The notes under the pieces are model-generated. The model was not told the origin of the DNA. It saw only the letters and a list, made by a program, of their open reading frames with translations, and searched no databases. Made by a program: the position numbers and the translations under genes. A stretch of 64,000 bases of DNA from positions 883,001 to 947,000 of the forward strand of contig CM042025.1 in assembly GCA_023525975.1 (NCBI GenBank), in the 5' to 3' direction. Positions 1 to 13,210 of the stretch are shown here, piece by piece (position 1 is the first letter of the stretch; each line of letters opens with the position of its first letter). This stretch comes from Smallanthus sonchifolius. Taxonomy: Eukaryota > Streptophyta > Magnoliopsida > Asterales > Asteraceae.

Positions 1-1060
1 AACTGTTAGGATGTCGAATGTCAGGGATATAAGCAAACATTGAAGCTCAACTGAAATTTACATCAGGCTTAAGTACAGGGAAATATGTAAACATTGAGAA
101 CCAACTGAGCATGCCTGGGATATAAGCAAACACTCAAGCCCTACTGAAATTTACATTAGGATTTAGCAACTGTATGTTGTCGAGTTTGCAAAAACTCTTA
201 AAGAATCAAATTGTCATGTCATACTATAGTAAGTGAAGACAACATTAAAAGCACAATGCAATACAACATATTACATAGCATAGTCAATAAAGAAAACCCA
301 TCAAATAAAAGAACATATAATTATTATTATCAAGTCATTATTTATGATATATTGAACTGTTAATTGTTAAAAACCCGTAGAAGTAAAAATCAAAATGAAA
401 TTGAAAAATTTTATGAACTATTTGAGCTGGGCATTCTGTTTCAAAGGTGAATATGTATAAAAATATGAATAATTTTAATGGACTATTCCTTGTTTAGTGA
501 AGGGCATTTACAGAGTAAAGTAGATTATGTCTAGAAAGTTTTAAAACTGGTCAACAAAGTCAAAGAATGATTTTAAACACCTACATAACAATGAGGGAAC
601 AAATAGCACGTAACATCTTTGCAGTAAATCAAATGTTGGAAAAAGCAGGGAATTTTGTTTTTGTTTTTTTATGCATACACAGCAGAGTCGATAGGAAAAG
701 CTCAATCAAACAACATATAATTATTATTATTAACTATTACTTTGATATCTTGAACTCTTAAATGTTAATAGCTTGTACAAATAAAATTGAAGAGCAAATT
801 GAAAGAGTCTATGAACGATTTTAGCTACTCATTGTGTTTCATAAGTGATTATGTATAAAAAAAATATGAATAATTTTAACTAACTGTTTTTTGTTTGGTG
901 AAGAATATTTACAAAGTAAGGAAGATCATAACGAAAAAGTTTTAAAAGTAGTTAACAAAGTCCAAGAATGATGTTAAGCAAGTGCATAACAATGAGGGAA
1001 CAAATAGCATGTAATATTTCTGCAATAAGTCAAATGGAGGGAAAAGTAGGTAACCTGTAA
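1..1060. repeat. Diverged tandem duplications
   Basis: A roughly 404-bp unit occurs twice: 302-655 and 706-1058. Shared landmarks are ACATATAATTATTATTAT, ATATGAATAATTTTAA, AAGTTTTAAAA, ACATAACAATGAGGGAACAA and AATAGCA. A shorter direct repeat (GGATATAAGCAAACA with CTGAAATTTACAT) lies at 26-70 and 116-160. No coding signal. Confidence 0.7.
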
Positions 1061-2850
1061 TTGTTTAATACGTATGAGTGATAGACTAATAATTTTCATT
1101 TGTAAACTGCAAAGAAAGAGCCTTTTTAAGGGTTCAAAATTTTCCTTACTATTGTTGATGACTATAGTATCAGCATCCTGTAGCAATCAGTTAAAGTATG
1201 AAATAGCCCCAACTTAAATGAGTAATGAAGAACATACATAAAGATGGAGATGAGCAATGAAGAACATACATAGAGATGAAGAACATGCGCTCAGATGTGT
1301 GAAGAACACTTAAGCTGTCGCTAAACGTCGTCTTCTCTAAACCGTCGCAACTTCATTGCTGAAGAACACACGCCAAAAACAGTAAGAAAACTAATGCACA
1401 ACATTTTATCTTATTGAAAAACAGAAATAAATAACATGTTTTTACTTTAAAAGGGTAAAACAATCTATTCAAGTCTAATATTACCTTCCTATGGACAGAA
1501 GGAGCATGTTCAGCAATCAGCTTCATGTTTCATCAGCAGGGTCCTTTTAGCCTGCTAACATACAAAATTATACCTCAATGATCAAACCCATAATTTATTT
1601 TTTAACAGATACTTAGTATGTCAGATATGGCTACGAAAACTAAATTATTTCAAATATAATCTAACCTTTTCAAAGGAATGATTTAGAAGGTTTGATGCAT
1701 CACCATCTACCAATTCATGACTGAGGGAAAACCCCCTCCATGGCTGCATCCACCACTAAGACACAAATAACAAATAAGCAAATTTAGGTCATTATTTCAA
1801 ACAAAATTTCATCGGACCTATTAGGTTAGTTTCTGTGAGGAACTTGCAAAACAAAACCTACACTAAATAAGTTATTAACATGACATCATTCAGTGTCTGT
1901 ACGATTTTTTTTCTAATCCAAGCTAAACCCTAAACATTGAAGACATTCAATCCTTCCAAGAGATGCTCCTGCCAAGTGCCAATGCAACCATTAGTGAATA
2001 AACAAAATATGTAAAAAAAAGTATTCCTGATCATCTAAAGTTAAACAACAAATCTGAACTGTTAAATGGCAAACCCAAATTAGTAAAGTGAGATGAAATC
2101 AGTTATAATAAGACTAAATCAGTAACAATAACTCAAAGTCAATAACAATTCATTGGCTAAGACAATGAAATCATTCTAAAGTAGTTTAAATCAGTGTAAA
2201 AGCAAGAATGATAGCTAAAATTGTTGGGTATACCTAAACCCCTATCTTCCTTTCATGCCTCAGGTTCTTCCTCTTTCCTCCATGTTCCTGCACAACCAGA
2301 AGTTTTATTCACGTTTCACAAACATAACGAATCAGAGGAAAACATTAGCAATTAATTAGGGTTTAATCGAAATCAAACCGTGTTGAGAGGGTTTAATCGA
2401 TATCAAACCGTGTTGAGAGGCAACGATTCAACATCCATGGAGACCATCTCTGAACCCTAGACCAGTCACATATACACTATCCACCAAACACATCTGTTCT
2501 GCAAGTAGCGAACACCACGACTCGAAGCCAAAACACCCCTGTGAGGCCACCATTCGTCACCAAAATACCACCAGTCGAAGCCAAAAAACCACCACACAAA
2601 GTTGTTTACCATCGCGACCTCTTTCGCGTGAATCGCCCTGAATCGCCCATTTGACGCCGAATGAAAACGATCACCGGGGGAAAGCGATAAGGTTGGATGC
2701 AGATAAGGAGTTGATAGGGTTTCTGAAAAACGCGCAGGACACGCGTATAATCAAGGAACTTGACACCTTTAATGCAACAATGACTTGTACATAAGGCTTT
2801 ACAGAGTGGATCTTACTGTTCAACCCCTTTCTGATTGTTTAGTTGTTAAT
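1061..2850. other. Non-coding or untranslated-type region
   Basis: No supported coding region. A tandem AATGAAGAACATACATA repeat lies at 1225-1290. A 32-bp direct repeat around GGGTTTAATCGA-ATCAAACCG is at 2357-2420. On the minus strand, 2720-2230 has the look of a transcript leader with a possible intron ending TTGTGCAG at 2290, but no ORF follows. Confidence 0.35.
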
Positions 2851-3959
2851 TCCACTTGGGCCACCTCATTATCTCAAATATTTTAATATATGGTATTATC
2901 ACCTTTTTTTATTTTTTTCTTCCACAACTCCAAAACACAAACTCACCGCTCTATTTCCTTTGCTTTAACAACTATTCACCTAACAAAAACTTTTTTTTTC
3001 TGTTTCTCCTTTTCTTTTCTCGCACAACAACCAAAAGAGAGCTTCTATTGCGAATCAAATCTCCAAACATTGCACTGCCACTTTTCTTTTTGCCTTCGAT
3101 TAATCACATAGTTTAATCCTCTTGAATCACACAGATTCACCTCGATCACAAAGTCCTTTTTTCCTCTTATTCAATTGAATATTTGTTAACATAGAACTCT
3201 TCTTCGACCACACAGATTGTCTTCTTCCTTGTTCACACTAAACTGATCTTATCTTGATCTCCTCCGGCTCACACAGAACCCTTTATCTTCGGCTCACACA
3301 GAACCGATCCTCTTGCTTTTCTTGCCTTCACACAAATGGCTTTCTTGCTTGTTCCTCACCTTTTCCTTGATCCACTAAGGTTCTCTTGCTATGTCGGTCA
3401 CAAACTCAGATGTGACTTGTCTTCCTTTTGGTGGCTCGATCTTGTACTTGCTGCTCACGGTCTTCGGTTGTTGGTTAACTCTTCCTTGCTCGATCTTCTT
3501 CACCCTCTTCACAGGTCTCTTTGATCTCCCGCTCTAATAGCAATTGTTGGACTTAACTGGATCGAGCACACACAATGACAACCGGGTTTTGTGACCCAAC
3601 TCCGGGACACGAATCTTTTCTTTATATTAATCGAAAACCGCACCAATTACATAGACCTTAATCATCTATTTATAATAAGCCTATACTAATCCTAACCAAA
3701 CTCAAACACTATAATACTTTCTATTAAATAATCAAATAAATAACTAAACGCAATCCTAGTCTAATACAAACTCAACCAAACAATTAACAAACTAATATTA
3801 ATAATTATTTGTTTGATCAAGATTAAACCTTCACACATAACCATAATTATCCCAAAAAATGTTTAAAAAGTCTAATGAGTAATAAAATAAAAATCAAAAT
3901 ATATAAAAATATAAAAAGTTTAAATAAAATTTAAATATATAACTTTTTTAATGAACAAC
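2851..3959. other. Pyrimidine-rich then AT-rich intergenic sequence
   Basis: 2900-3530 is strongly C/T-rich with repeated TCACACAGA motifs; ORFs here are compositional. 3540-3960 is AT-rich. It may include retroelement leader or LTR sequence, but nothing decisive was seen. Confidence 0.3.
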
Positions 3960-4170
3960 ATAAACAAATGAACATTAACGAACGTAACGAACATAAATGA
4001 ACAACGAACGAACGCAAACGAACGTAATGAACGAACATTCACGAACACAGTTGAACGAACAAGACATTTGTTTACGTTCGTTCATTTATTAAATGAAGGA
4101 ACATAAACGAACTTTCCACCGAACAGTTCACGAACTGTTCGCTGAACGTTTTCGGTTCTTTCACAGCCTT
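3960..4170. mobile_element. End of a hAT element of the AACGAA family
   Basis: Dense GAACGAACG, ACGTTCGTTC and GTTCACGAACTGTTCGCTGAACG motifs ending GGTTCTTTCACAGCC, the same order as 24990-25225. The matching left end was not located. Confidence 0.6.
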
Positions 4171-5639
4171 ATGAGGAAATGATGACTGCACTAACTCTAG
4201 GCAAAAATGGTTCTTGCAAATGGAAAATTATAACAAAAAAGTTAACGTTATAACTTATAACCCTCTAATTTTACATAAACATATACAATCCTTTCTCTCT
4301 ACCTTTTGTCTTTGGCTCATAAAAAATTATAAATTTCATGTCTTGATAGATTAATTTTCTAGCTCCCCGGCGTCTAAACATTCAACAGCTAATAGGATCA
4401 ATAAGTGATTTGGATACCACTAAACTATTTAATTATACAAGGTGAGATAGAGAGAGGGGTTATATTTGTAATTTTAGGTAAAAGCATAGGTCTCGTAATA
4501 CGAGATAAGCGAATCAACAAGTGCCCTTCCAAGTTGGGTTTTGTGATCATACCAACAACCAAATCTCCCTGTATATAAAGACTCAATTTTTTAGTACCAA
4601 CTTGCAGATATCTACTTTGTATTTTTTTTCTTTTCCTTTGCTTTCGCTTTCATTCCGTATTGATCAAATGAAATAATTAAAAGAAACTTGCAACTTGCAC
4701 CCAACTTGCATTGAAAAGATAATGTTAGGAATCTTGATTGATGAATGCACAGTTGGATGCATTGGAATTAACATTTTGATCCGTCCGAAATGAAAGAGTT
4801 TTTCTCACGGGAAATTGTATCAGATACTTCCTAAAGTGAAAGAGAAGTTACAGGCAACAAACAGATAAAAACTTCAAGTTAAATATTTAATAGAGTTGGA
4901 CTTAATGATTCGGCTATTAGAATAATCTATGAATAAAGTCACATTTGTAATGATTTAGTTTTTTATTTATTTATTTAATTGTGTTTAAAATTTAGGTTAT
5001 TTTGATTGAAAATAATATCTTGGTTATGCTTTTATTCTATTTAAGCCTCTAATCAATATCTTAGTTACTTTGACTAAACTTAATAGGTAGATTATTAGAA
5101 TAGCTTATAAATAGAGACGTACTCTCCCATTTAAGTTTTTATCTAAACGTTTGCTTGAACATGTCTATCCATTTTTTGCTTCCATCCTATGTCAGAAAGA
5201 AGGTGATCCTCATCAAGTGGTTGCCCTCCTAGGTCCAGACCCATGTGCTAAGCTGTGCTAAGCTATACTAAGGACTACCATCATGTCCCCTTAATCTACT
5301 ATGTATATGTGGTGACATTAGGAGGCATGTGTCTGGGTTTAACCAAGATATTTAATATAGGAAATATGATGATTTGAAGGTGTTATATTGTTGGTGATAA
5401 GATGGTAATCAAGAACAATAAAACTCACACAGTTGGCACAAGTTTCTGGTTAAATTAAACTCGAAAGTAACTAATTACAGGGAAAGCAAATAAAATTAAA
5501 AACTCTCTATATCGGAAGAGAGCAACCCTAATCTGGCTTTTTAAAAAAGGAAATAACAACGTGCAACATGATGTGTTCCAAATAACACATCTATTTCATG
5601 CCTTTTTTCTTATATTTTGGATTTTTTTTATTGCAAATA
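4171..5639. other. AT-rich intergenic DNA
   Basis: No ORF, RNA gene or transposon terminus that I can support. Confidence 0.4.
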
Positions 5640-6782
5640 TGATAAGAAGTGATACCTAATTGCATTTTCTATTGATTTGCAAGTTTTGATGAAGGAAGGA
5701 TTAAAGTGAGGTTATGAAACTGCTTGAATGAAGTCAGAAGAAAGAAGACAAAAGAAAACCAAGGTACGACCCGTACGCCCTTGTGGGTACGGCCCGTACG
5801 TGCATGAGAGACCCCCGTATTCATCTTACAAGGTATGAGAAGTACGTTGACTTAGAAGATGCGACCCACTTAATGACTATACGACCCGTACAATCCGTAC
5901 GCCAGCCGGAACAGAAACCCTAATCAGAGCCTATTTAAGCAACATGACAACTCTAGGGTTCAGGACCACGACTTGGAGGCCGGATAGGGCCACTGTGGTC
6001 TTTTTGGTCTTTCTATGAAGTTATGAGTGTTAGATCTAACTAGTTCTATCTTTAGGGTATAAAAGTGCACTTATAACTTAAGGCTTGATACTTTAATTAG
6101 TAATAGACAAATCAGAGATAAAACTGGTAAAACAATTTAGCTACCTAGGGAATAGATCTAAATAAAAGGGTTTATGAACTTGATACAGATTTCTTTACTA
6201 GTCTAATGATAAATTGTAAATAACTAGGGCGCTTATTTGTCTAGACCAGTTAGAGAAATTCGATGTCATAAGGAATTCGTAATAAAACTTGCTTCACTTA
6301 ATTAGAGTATGAGTGTGTGTCTATATCACTATCTCTCTAGTTTTGTGGTACTAATACCTTGTTCGGGTTAATATCAGTTATAGCATTTCGCACACTGTTT
6401 TGTTCTTAATTTAAATCCTAAAAATAGCTTTCATAATAAAATCAATCATGTCTGTCATTCCATCTTAGATGATTCAAGTCTAAACAGTATCACTCAAACC
6501 CTGATTCTCCTAAAGATTTCCAAATTCGTAATTTGTGTAGTGACTGCAACCATTAGTCGTCAATCACATCTCTTTTTCACCAGTTAGATATTGATAGAGG
6601 ATTTAGTATTAGGAGCCAAGTGTCCACAGATTGATATCCGGTTCTTACCATCTACTATATTGCGTTGCGATAGTTATACTTGCCTAAGCGTGTGTAATTT
6701 GGTTATTTAGTAATTACTTTTTAAAACTAAACCTGTAGAAGAAATTTCCTAAATATTTTTATGTTACGAATTGTACACATCA

Positions 6783-6806
6783 TGTTTTTGGCGCCGTTTT
6801 CGGGGA
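6783..6806 (+). other. Athila-type primer-binding site
   Basis: TTTTTGGCGCCGTTTTCGGG immediately after the LTR-like end; differs by two bases from the common GGCGCCGTTGCCGGGG form. Confidence 0.75.
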
Positions 6807-6889
6807 CACGGTGATTTTGAAAACCATCCAAGTCAGTACTTTAACCATTTCCTTTTTTATTTTTTTAGTTCATAGTGCCTGTGCCATAC

Positions 6890-7717
6890 GGTTGGAAATC
6901 AGGGTACCAGTTTTAATTTTTAAAACAATAATTCTTTAGAACTTTTAAATAAATAAATCAGATATATTTTGTGGAAGCGATTAAACAGTACCTTTACCAG
7001 ATCAGATCTGGAATCCTTTCAGTGATCCGATTACACGCGTATAAAAAATATTAAATAACCAACCATAGGGTGTTCACATTTATACCTTTGACGATAACCA
7101 GATCTGTAACACCTCAGTACAACGAACGTCACGCTAGTTGACTCGTACACGAAATAACCACAGCAAAACGTCACACGATTGTGCAAGAGGGAGACCCGAC
7201 CACGTACGTGGCACGAGACGGTGGTGCGGCGGCGGCGCACGGTGGTGTGGTGGTGATCGGCCGAACTCGCAAGGAGAGGGGGTGGGGGGCGCCGATTTTA
7301 GGGTGTAGGGTATTAGGTTAGGGTTTTGATTATAATGATATATTTATAACCATTATATTTACACACCAGTCCCCTATGGTATTAACACTTAATACCCTAG
7401 TAATAATTAACCTTTAATTATTATAACCCTTGTATTTACTAATCATAATATAATTAGTAAAAATCTAATCTTTAAATGTTTAACTGATTAAACATTTATT
7501 CCCGTAAATAATCAATTAATCAAATAATTAATTATCTTAATCTCCGACAAATATTTCTCTAAATATTTACTCACCATTTACTGTTTTCGTCTTTTGTGAA
7601 TAATATTTAACAATTAAATATTATATATATTTGTTCGTTTCCTAAGGTGTAACTCTTTGGATCGTACCTTAATAGTAACGTTGACTTAATTGATGATCAG
7701 ACATCATATATCCAACA
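6890..7717. mobile_element. Solo LTR (copia-like) with TSD CATAC
   Basis: Ends GGTTGGAAATC and ATATCCAACA are inverted complements, with the outermost T changed to G at the left. CATAC is present at 6885-6889 and 7718-7722. Length 828 bp. Inserted in the Athila-like remnant, whose sequence resumes directly afterwards. Confidence 0.8.
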
Positions 7718-8169
7718 CATACGTGCTAATTGTGCTTTAGGGATAGCTGCTTTAGTGACTGTTAGGGTTTTGCATGCCAAGATCGTCTTTAGACAGTCTC
7801 ACACCGCCATTTGTTGAACCTGAACGTGAGTTTCACAAGCGACAGAAGTAGAAAATTGAAGCAGAACTCGTTGCAAGTCATCAATAAGAAGAAGAAATCT
7901 CAATGGCAGCACCAGGAGATTAGAGGACGACTGCCGACTACGCAAAGCCATCACTTGAGGGGGGACGTTTGAGCATCACAAGACTAACTATGGAGGTGAA
8001 TAAATTTCAAATCCCTCCCTAAATCATTCAAATGATTCAAAACACTTATTAGTTTGATGGTCTTACCGGTGAAGACCCGAATGGGGTTTTATAGACTATT
8101 ATTTCGAGAAATTTAAAAGATTTGATGCTGCGATAGTTGTGAATAGAATTTCACGCTATAACAGTTTAT

Positions 8170-9400
8170 CTCCGAATTAGGTTTCTTTTATGAAAACATA
8201 TGTTACTATCGAAGAGGTAAAGGAGGCGTATGGTCATGCGGTAATGATAAATCGCCTCGGCCTAATGGGTTTTCATTCGGATTCATTAAAAGATATTGGG
8301 AGATTTTGCAGTCAGAGATCATGGCGGTGTTCAGGAATTTCTTCATGACTCCATTATCCATGAATTCTCCGTTCATAACTTCAATCATAAAACTTTAAGC
8401 CCCTTGTTAGTTTATGATTTTGCACCTATTAGTCAAATTAACTTGCAATACAAAATCATTGCTAAGTTATTGGCTAACCGGTTAGCTTGTCTTATTAATT
8501 CAGTTGTTAGTGTGGAACAATCGGCTTTTATTAAGGTTCGTTAGATTCCAAAATCTTTCTAGAAAAATGGCTTGGGTTAAATGGGATTTGGTTATGGCTG
8601 ACAAGCAATGCAGGGGTTTGGGTATTGGTAGCTAGGAGTCTTTTAATTTTGTTCTCCTATAGAAATGGAGATGCAGGTATGTTAATAACCCGAATGCTCT
8701 ATGTGATAAGATTATTCATGCTATTCATGGTCAATATAATGATTTTTTTACTCTTACCAGGTGGGCAAAGGCAATGATGTATGGAATAGGATCGTTAAAT
8801 CTATCAATAATATGAACGATAAAGGTGTGATTTTGTTATCATCCTTGAGGAAGAAGGTGGGTAATGGGGAGAAAACCTTTTTTTTGGCATGATGTTTGGT
8901 TGGGGAATGAGCCTTTATCCTCTAGATTTCCTAGAACTTTTAATCTAGAGTTAGAAAAAGGTTGTCTCATAAAAGACCGGAAATGTTTAGAGGGGTGGAA
9001 CTGGAGACGGCGTAGGCCTCCTAGGGGGGATCGAAGAAGCCCAGCTAATCGAGCTTCAGGATGAACTTATTGGGTATTCTTTTTCTCATGAATTGGAATG
9101 TTGGGTTCAGGATCTGGATCTATACGATGGTTTTAATGTCAAAGAAGTTAGAAAGTATATTGATCGTTTTTTTTTTCTCCCGGAGGCTAATCAAGTTACA
9201 AGATAGAACCGGTACATTCCCACAAAAGTTAATATATTGATGTGGCGTCTACTTTCATATCGTCTTCCTAAGAGGATAAATCTAAGCAACAAAGGTTTGG
9301 ATCTTCCAAGTATTTTATGCTCTAGTTGTTTTTAATATAGTGGAGTCGGTTGATCATCTTTTTGGTGAGTATCACATTGCGATACGGTGGAGTCGGTTGA
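8170..9400 (+). pseudogene. LINE (L1-type) reverse transcriptase remnant
   Basis: Readable pieces in shifting frames: SPRPNGFSFGFIKRYWEIL (about 8240-8310), then YKIIAKLLANRLACLINSVV with VEQSAFIK (8440-8540), which is the reverse-transcriptase palm motif region of plant LINEs. Next come VGNGEKTFFWHDVWLG (8855-8900) and a zf-RVT-like stretch, IPTKVNILMWRLLSYRLP with LCSSC (9215-9330). Large parts between RT and zf-RVT are deleted and there are many stops. Confidence 0.8.
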
Positions 9401-9558
9401 TCAGCTTTTAATTTTTTATGAAACTTTTTTTATTTTTTGTGGTTTGGTAACAGAAATCGAAAGATGATATTAGTTTGGTCGAGTGACTTAAAAACACTCT
9501 TTTGGTCATATAAATCTTTGGTTGTTGTCCCGTCTATGATTTTATAGTCGGGGCGTTG

Positions 9559-9635
<77 letters not shown>

Positions 9636-9935
9636 CTCTAGCTTTTCAAAAAGAAAAAAAACATACGAATAAATTAGTTTAATAAATATTGTTTTATGTA
9701 CATGTACATTTGTATTTGTATGTAAGAAACACAAAATTATAAAAATATAAACCTCATATCAAAATATTTAGTGATTTAAGGATTTTTTTTTTGTTCTCAC
9801 AAAAAATATAAACCTCGGATCAAAATATTTAGTGATCAATATATGGTTTTAATAAATATAAAGGCTAACTATAATGTAACTCTTAACAGCTTGGGATTAA
9901 GACACCTCCTATAATTAATATATTTTTTAGATATA
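9401..9935. repeat. AT-rich stretch with long (TA)n microsatellite
   Basis: (TA) repeats run from about 9560 to 9632. A 30-bp phrase (AAATATAAACCTC then ATCAAAATATTTAGTGAT) is repeated at 9744-9778 and 9806-9837. Confidence 0.8.
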
Positions 9936-10066
9936 TTTTTTTTTGAACGGCAAATCTACTCTAATCATATTTTTAAATTACATCAAATAATTCACCTCAT
10001 GTCTGGGTTTGAACCCAGTACCTTCCATCTAAGATGCAAGAGCCTCTATCAAGTGGGTTATTCCCA
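9936..10066 (-). mobile_element. tRNA-derived SINE
   Basis: On the minus strand, the internal promoter elements are an A-box-like TAACCCACTTGATAGAGG and a good B box GGTTCAAACCC, followed by a body and a terminal A run (poly-T 9936-9944 on plus). Length about 130 bp. No clear target duplication. Confidence 0.65.
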
Positions 10067-10713
10067 CATTGACACTGTATTGAACAAATTCTCAAACTTG
10101 GATCGGAGAAGGAGAGGGGATGTTTTTAGAACTGTTTTGACGTGGATCTATTTTTGAGGTGTTAAACACCAAAAAAGTAAAAGGAAAGCAATAAAGTTGG
10201 GAGTATAGAGCAATTTTTGGTGGTTCCTGTGGCGTCACTTCTTATTTATCGTCGTGCCATATATATTCCTTCATTTAATAATCCAATAAAGAGTTGGATA
10301 AGCACATAGCAGGCTACACATGTAATGGGGTGCGTTATACTCTACGTATGGTGGGTCGTATATTTTAAATAAGTTTGACCCTTCTTAGCACTTACAGAAA
10401 TTTAATATTTTTAACAATCCATCAATTTATTATTTACTTATGTCTCGCGGTACTCTTGTAACAATTCGAACTATTAATCTAGGCAGTATGGCATGCATAG
10501 TGGTGTGCACACTGCCGAATTAAACACACCAAGCTTGATTGACTTAAACTTGAAGCTCGAACTTGAATTTGAGTGCTTCAATTTTTTAGCACTTATAGTT
10601 TGTTAATTATCCCAATCGGCTACGTGTCTTTAATGTCATCCAATTTTTCTATATAAAAAAACAATAATACCCTTCATAATAAAAAAAAATAAGCAAACCA
10701 AATAGACTTTTTT
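10067..10713. other. Intergenic, nothing recognised
   Basis: Unique-looking AT-rich sequence between the SINE and the GC-rich MITE. Confidence 0.4.
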
Positions 10714-11134
10714 GCAATGTTTTGAAACCCGGACCGGACCGGACCGGCCGGTCGGACCGGAAACCGGTGGTCTAACCGGTCCGGTTACATGTGTTGAACC
10801 GTTTCTGCAGCGAACCGGTGGTCGGACCGGTTGAACCGGCGGTCGGACCGGAAACCGGGTGGTCGGACCGGTTGAACCGCTTGACTATTTTTATTTATTT
10901 ATTTTTTTTTATAATCTTTTTTAAGTCTTTTGGCTTCTTATTTCGTAGGTAATTGTTAGTTTAAAATTATTGGAATTGACTTGTTGGTGGTTTTTTAAAG
11001 GATTAAAAGCTATTTAGACTGATATATTTTTATAATATTTATGACGTCGTCCGGTTCTTAAATCCGGTCCGACCGGTCGGACCGGTCCAACCAGTGGACC
11101 GGTTCGACGTCCGGTCCGGTTCTGAAAACATTGC
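10714..11134. mobile_element. GC-rich MITE with GCAATGTTTT termini
   Basis: Left GCAATGTTTTGAAACCCGG and right complement GCAATGTTTTCAGAACCGG, followed in both by tandem CCGGACCGG / GGTCGGACC motifs. The AT-rich centre is non-coding. Flanked on both sides by T(6), which may be or hide the target duplication. Confidence 0.75.
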
Positions 11135-12480
11135 TTTTTTGTTATATCACTACCTACCCCCTCTCCACCATATCACATTTTCTACCCTATGCAACCACAA
11201 ATCCGGCATCTTTCCGGCGAGCACCACTGCCGCTGTCAACCTCAACCTCAGATCCAACCTCAACCATAGATCAATTGACCATCTCCGCCACAGTATATAT
11301 CAACCATCCTTGCATTTTGACCGGAAACCTCCATTAAAACTCGATGAACAAGACGGAGGGCCCGATATCAAAGTCAGATCTCACTGTTTGTGGTGGCCAC
11401 CAGAACCCTTCCCCCTCTCAAAACTCGATTCCATCGGAAAAAAAACGAGGAGCCCTCCCCTTTCCCCTCTCGAATTCGATTCCATGCTCCAAAGCCTCGA
11501 ACCGATGCGACTGTACTAAAATCAAATGAAGGGGGTTGGTGATTTCAATGATTTAGAACTCAAATTAGTTCCAGTCTCAGCTTGAAGATACAAAGTATGG
11601 CGATAATTCCTAAGGAAAACATGCAGATCGAAGTGGAGAATGACGGAATTGAAGATGCAATCAAACAAATTTCAACCCTGGAGTAGAATCCCGCAGCAAT
11701 TAAGCGGAATTCATCATCAAAATTTGATTTCTGGGTGTGATTTTAAGTTTCCGCTTGTGATTTTGAGTTCTTTGTCTGAATTAGATTTTTGCAATTCTTA
11801 GGCTAATGGCGATGGGTGTTTTTTGTGGGACGAAGATGAAGATGGTGGTGGGGGGTTTGCTGTTTGGTCACGAACAAGAAAGGTGAGAGTGGGGGTTTGG
11901 GGTTTAGGTGCAGACGAAGACAGTGATGGTGGTCCCGCTGGTGGTGATGTTTGGCCGACAGTAATGGTGATCAGGGAGGGAGGGGGGGAGGCTGAAAAAG
12001 TTTTTAAATTTATATATGTTTTTTATTTTTATTTTTTCATATTAGGGTTACTTTTGTCTTTTCACAAAAAGTTAACAGAAAACTTAGATGACGTTAAAGC
12101 GTCGTAGTTGGTTCGTACAATTGACAAACCATAAGAACTTAAAAAGTGAAATTAAAACTATTATAGTAAAAACATTATTTTAAGTAAACCATAAAAACTA
12201 AAACCAAAATTTACTCTAATAATAATATATATGAGGGTAAAAATGTAAAATAAGAGCTTAGAAAGGCTGAAGTTACATGTCACATATTTTAATATTCAAG
12301 CGTGGCGAACTTGAAAGTCTACTTGATTAGTTTTGAGTTCGAAAATCTTGATCCACAATTAAGGCTAACAATGACCTCCTAAATGTTGATCCAAGTATGA
12401 TTATTCTTTTCTTGATTTTCTGTCTCTTGTTCCATACTTCTTCTGTAGTTGCTTCTGATTCTATGATTGAAACTAACTAA
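11135..12480. other. Less AT-rich region with short ORFs, no recognised gene
   Basis: Open frames at 11094-11519 and 11823-12107 show no domain. The second is Gly/Asp/Val-rich and follows a GGTGG-rich tract. Could be a transcribed non-coding or transposon-derived sequence. Confidence 0.35.
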
Positions 12481-13210
12481 CCTAATCCTTTCATTTCAAA
12501 CCAACATTGATTTTTCAACACCACGAGGCCCCTTGTAATCTTTCAGCAGTCTCTGCACTCAATGATGTCGAACCCAATGGCTTCGTCTGAACCCTTTTCT
12601 TCTTGAACCATCAACGATCGTTCATATTGTATAACCCTTGTGATCCTCTTCTAGCCATTCTTTGGACTAGAATCATAGTCTCTGCCTTCAACATAAAACC
12701 AGGTGGCTTCATTCAAGTTCCTTGGGTTTCTTGTCTTCAATCCCTTTTTGAATCAACACGCCATTCTAACCTTGTTCTTTGATTTCAACCAGCCCCAAGA
12801 CTTCGAATGAATAATTAGTAAAAAAACGACAAAAAAACCTGAATACTCATTTTCTGCCTTCTGATTCTTTGTTCTTGATCGATAGTCTAGAATCTCCAGC
12901 CCTCCTTCAATTTTGCGACTGTCTTTTAATTTGACACCTGCCCTCCTTCAGTTTTGTCTTCTTTTTGCCTTTGATGAACCAAACAACAAATACTATAGAT
13001 TTATTTCTGATTTGTAAACGTGAACAGCCAAAAATTACACTTTCTTAATTTGCAATTTATCCTAAGATTTAAATACTCTCTGGCTTTGGTTTTGCAAAGA
13101 ACAGACAACAACCTAAAAAACAAAATTGATCAACCCTTTCGTGATCAATTCCTTTAACAATAATTAAACTACTTGATTGAAGAATTGAAACAATGATCTC
13201 GATCTTGTTT

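Larger units (their letters stand above)
5640..8150 (+). mobile_element. Athila-like LTR retrotransposon remnant
   Basis: An LTR-like stretch ends CACATCA at 6782 and is followed by TTTTTGGCGCCGTTTTCGGGG, the primer-site signature of Athila-type elements. After removal of the solo LTR at 6890-7717, a degenerate gag is readable: LDSLTPPFVEPE, then NKFQIPP, IIQMIQN and FDGLTGEDPNG, with several stops (about 7770-8100). The LTR start near 5640 is a guess. The remainder is missing and LINE sequence follows. Confidence 0.65.

Noticed and set aside
3336..3524. 62-codon Leu-rich frame as a signal-peptide protein
   Set aside because: It arises from a pyrimidine-rich tract and has no supporting context.
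9534..9734. 66-codon minus-strand frame with an Ile-Tyr run
   Set aside because: It is the translation of a (TA)n microsatellite.
9985..10025. GGTTCAAACCC box as a tRNA gene
   Set aside because: No cloverleaf could be built around it and it ends in an A tail, so a SINE fits better.
11094..11519. 141-codon frame as a gene
   Set aside because: It starts inside the MITE end, has a Ser/Pro/Leu-rich composition and shows no domain or neighbouring exon.
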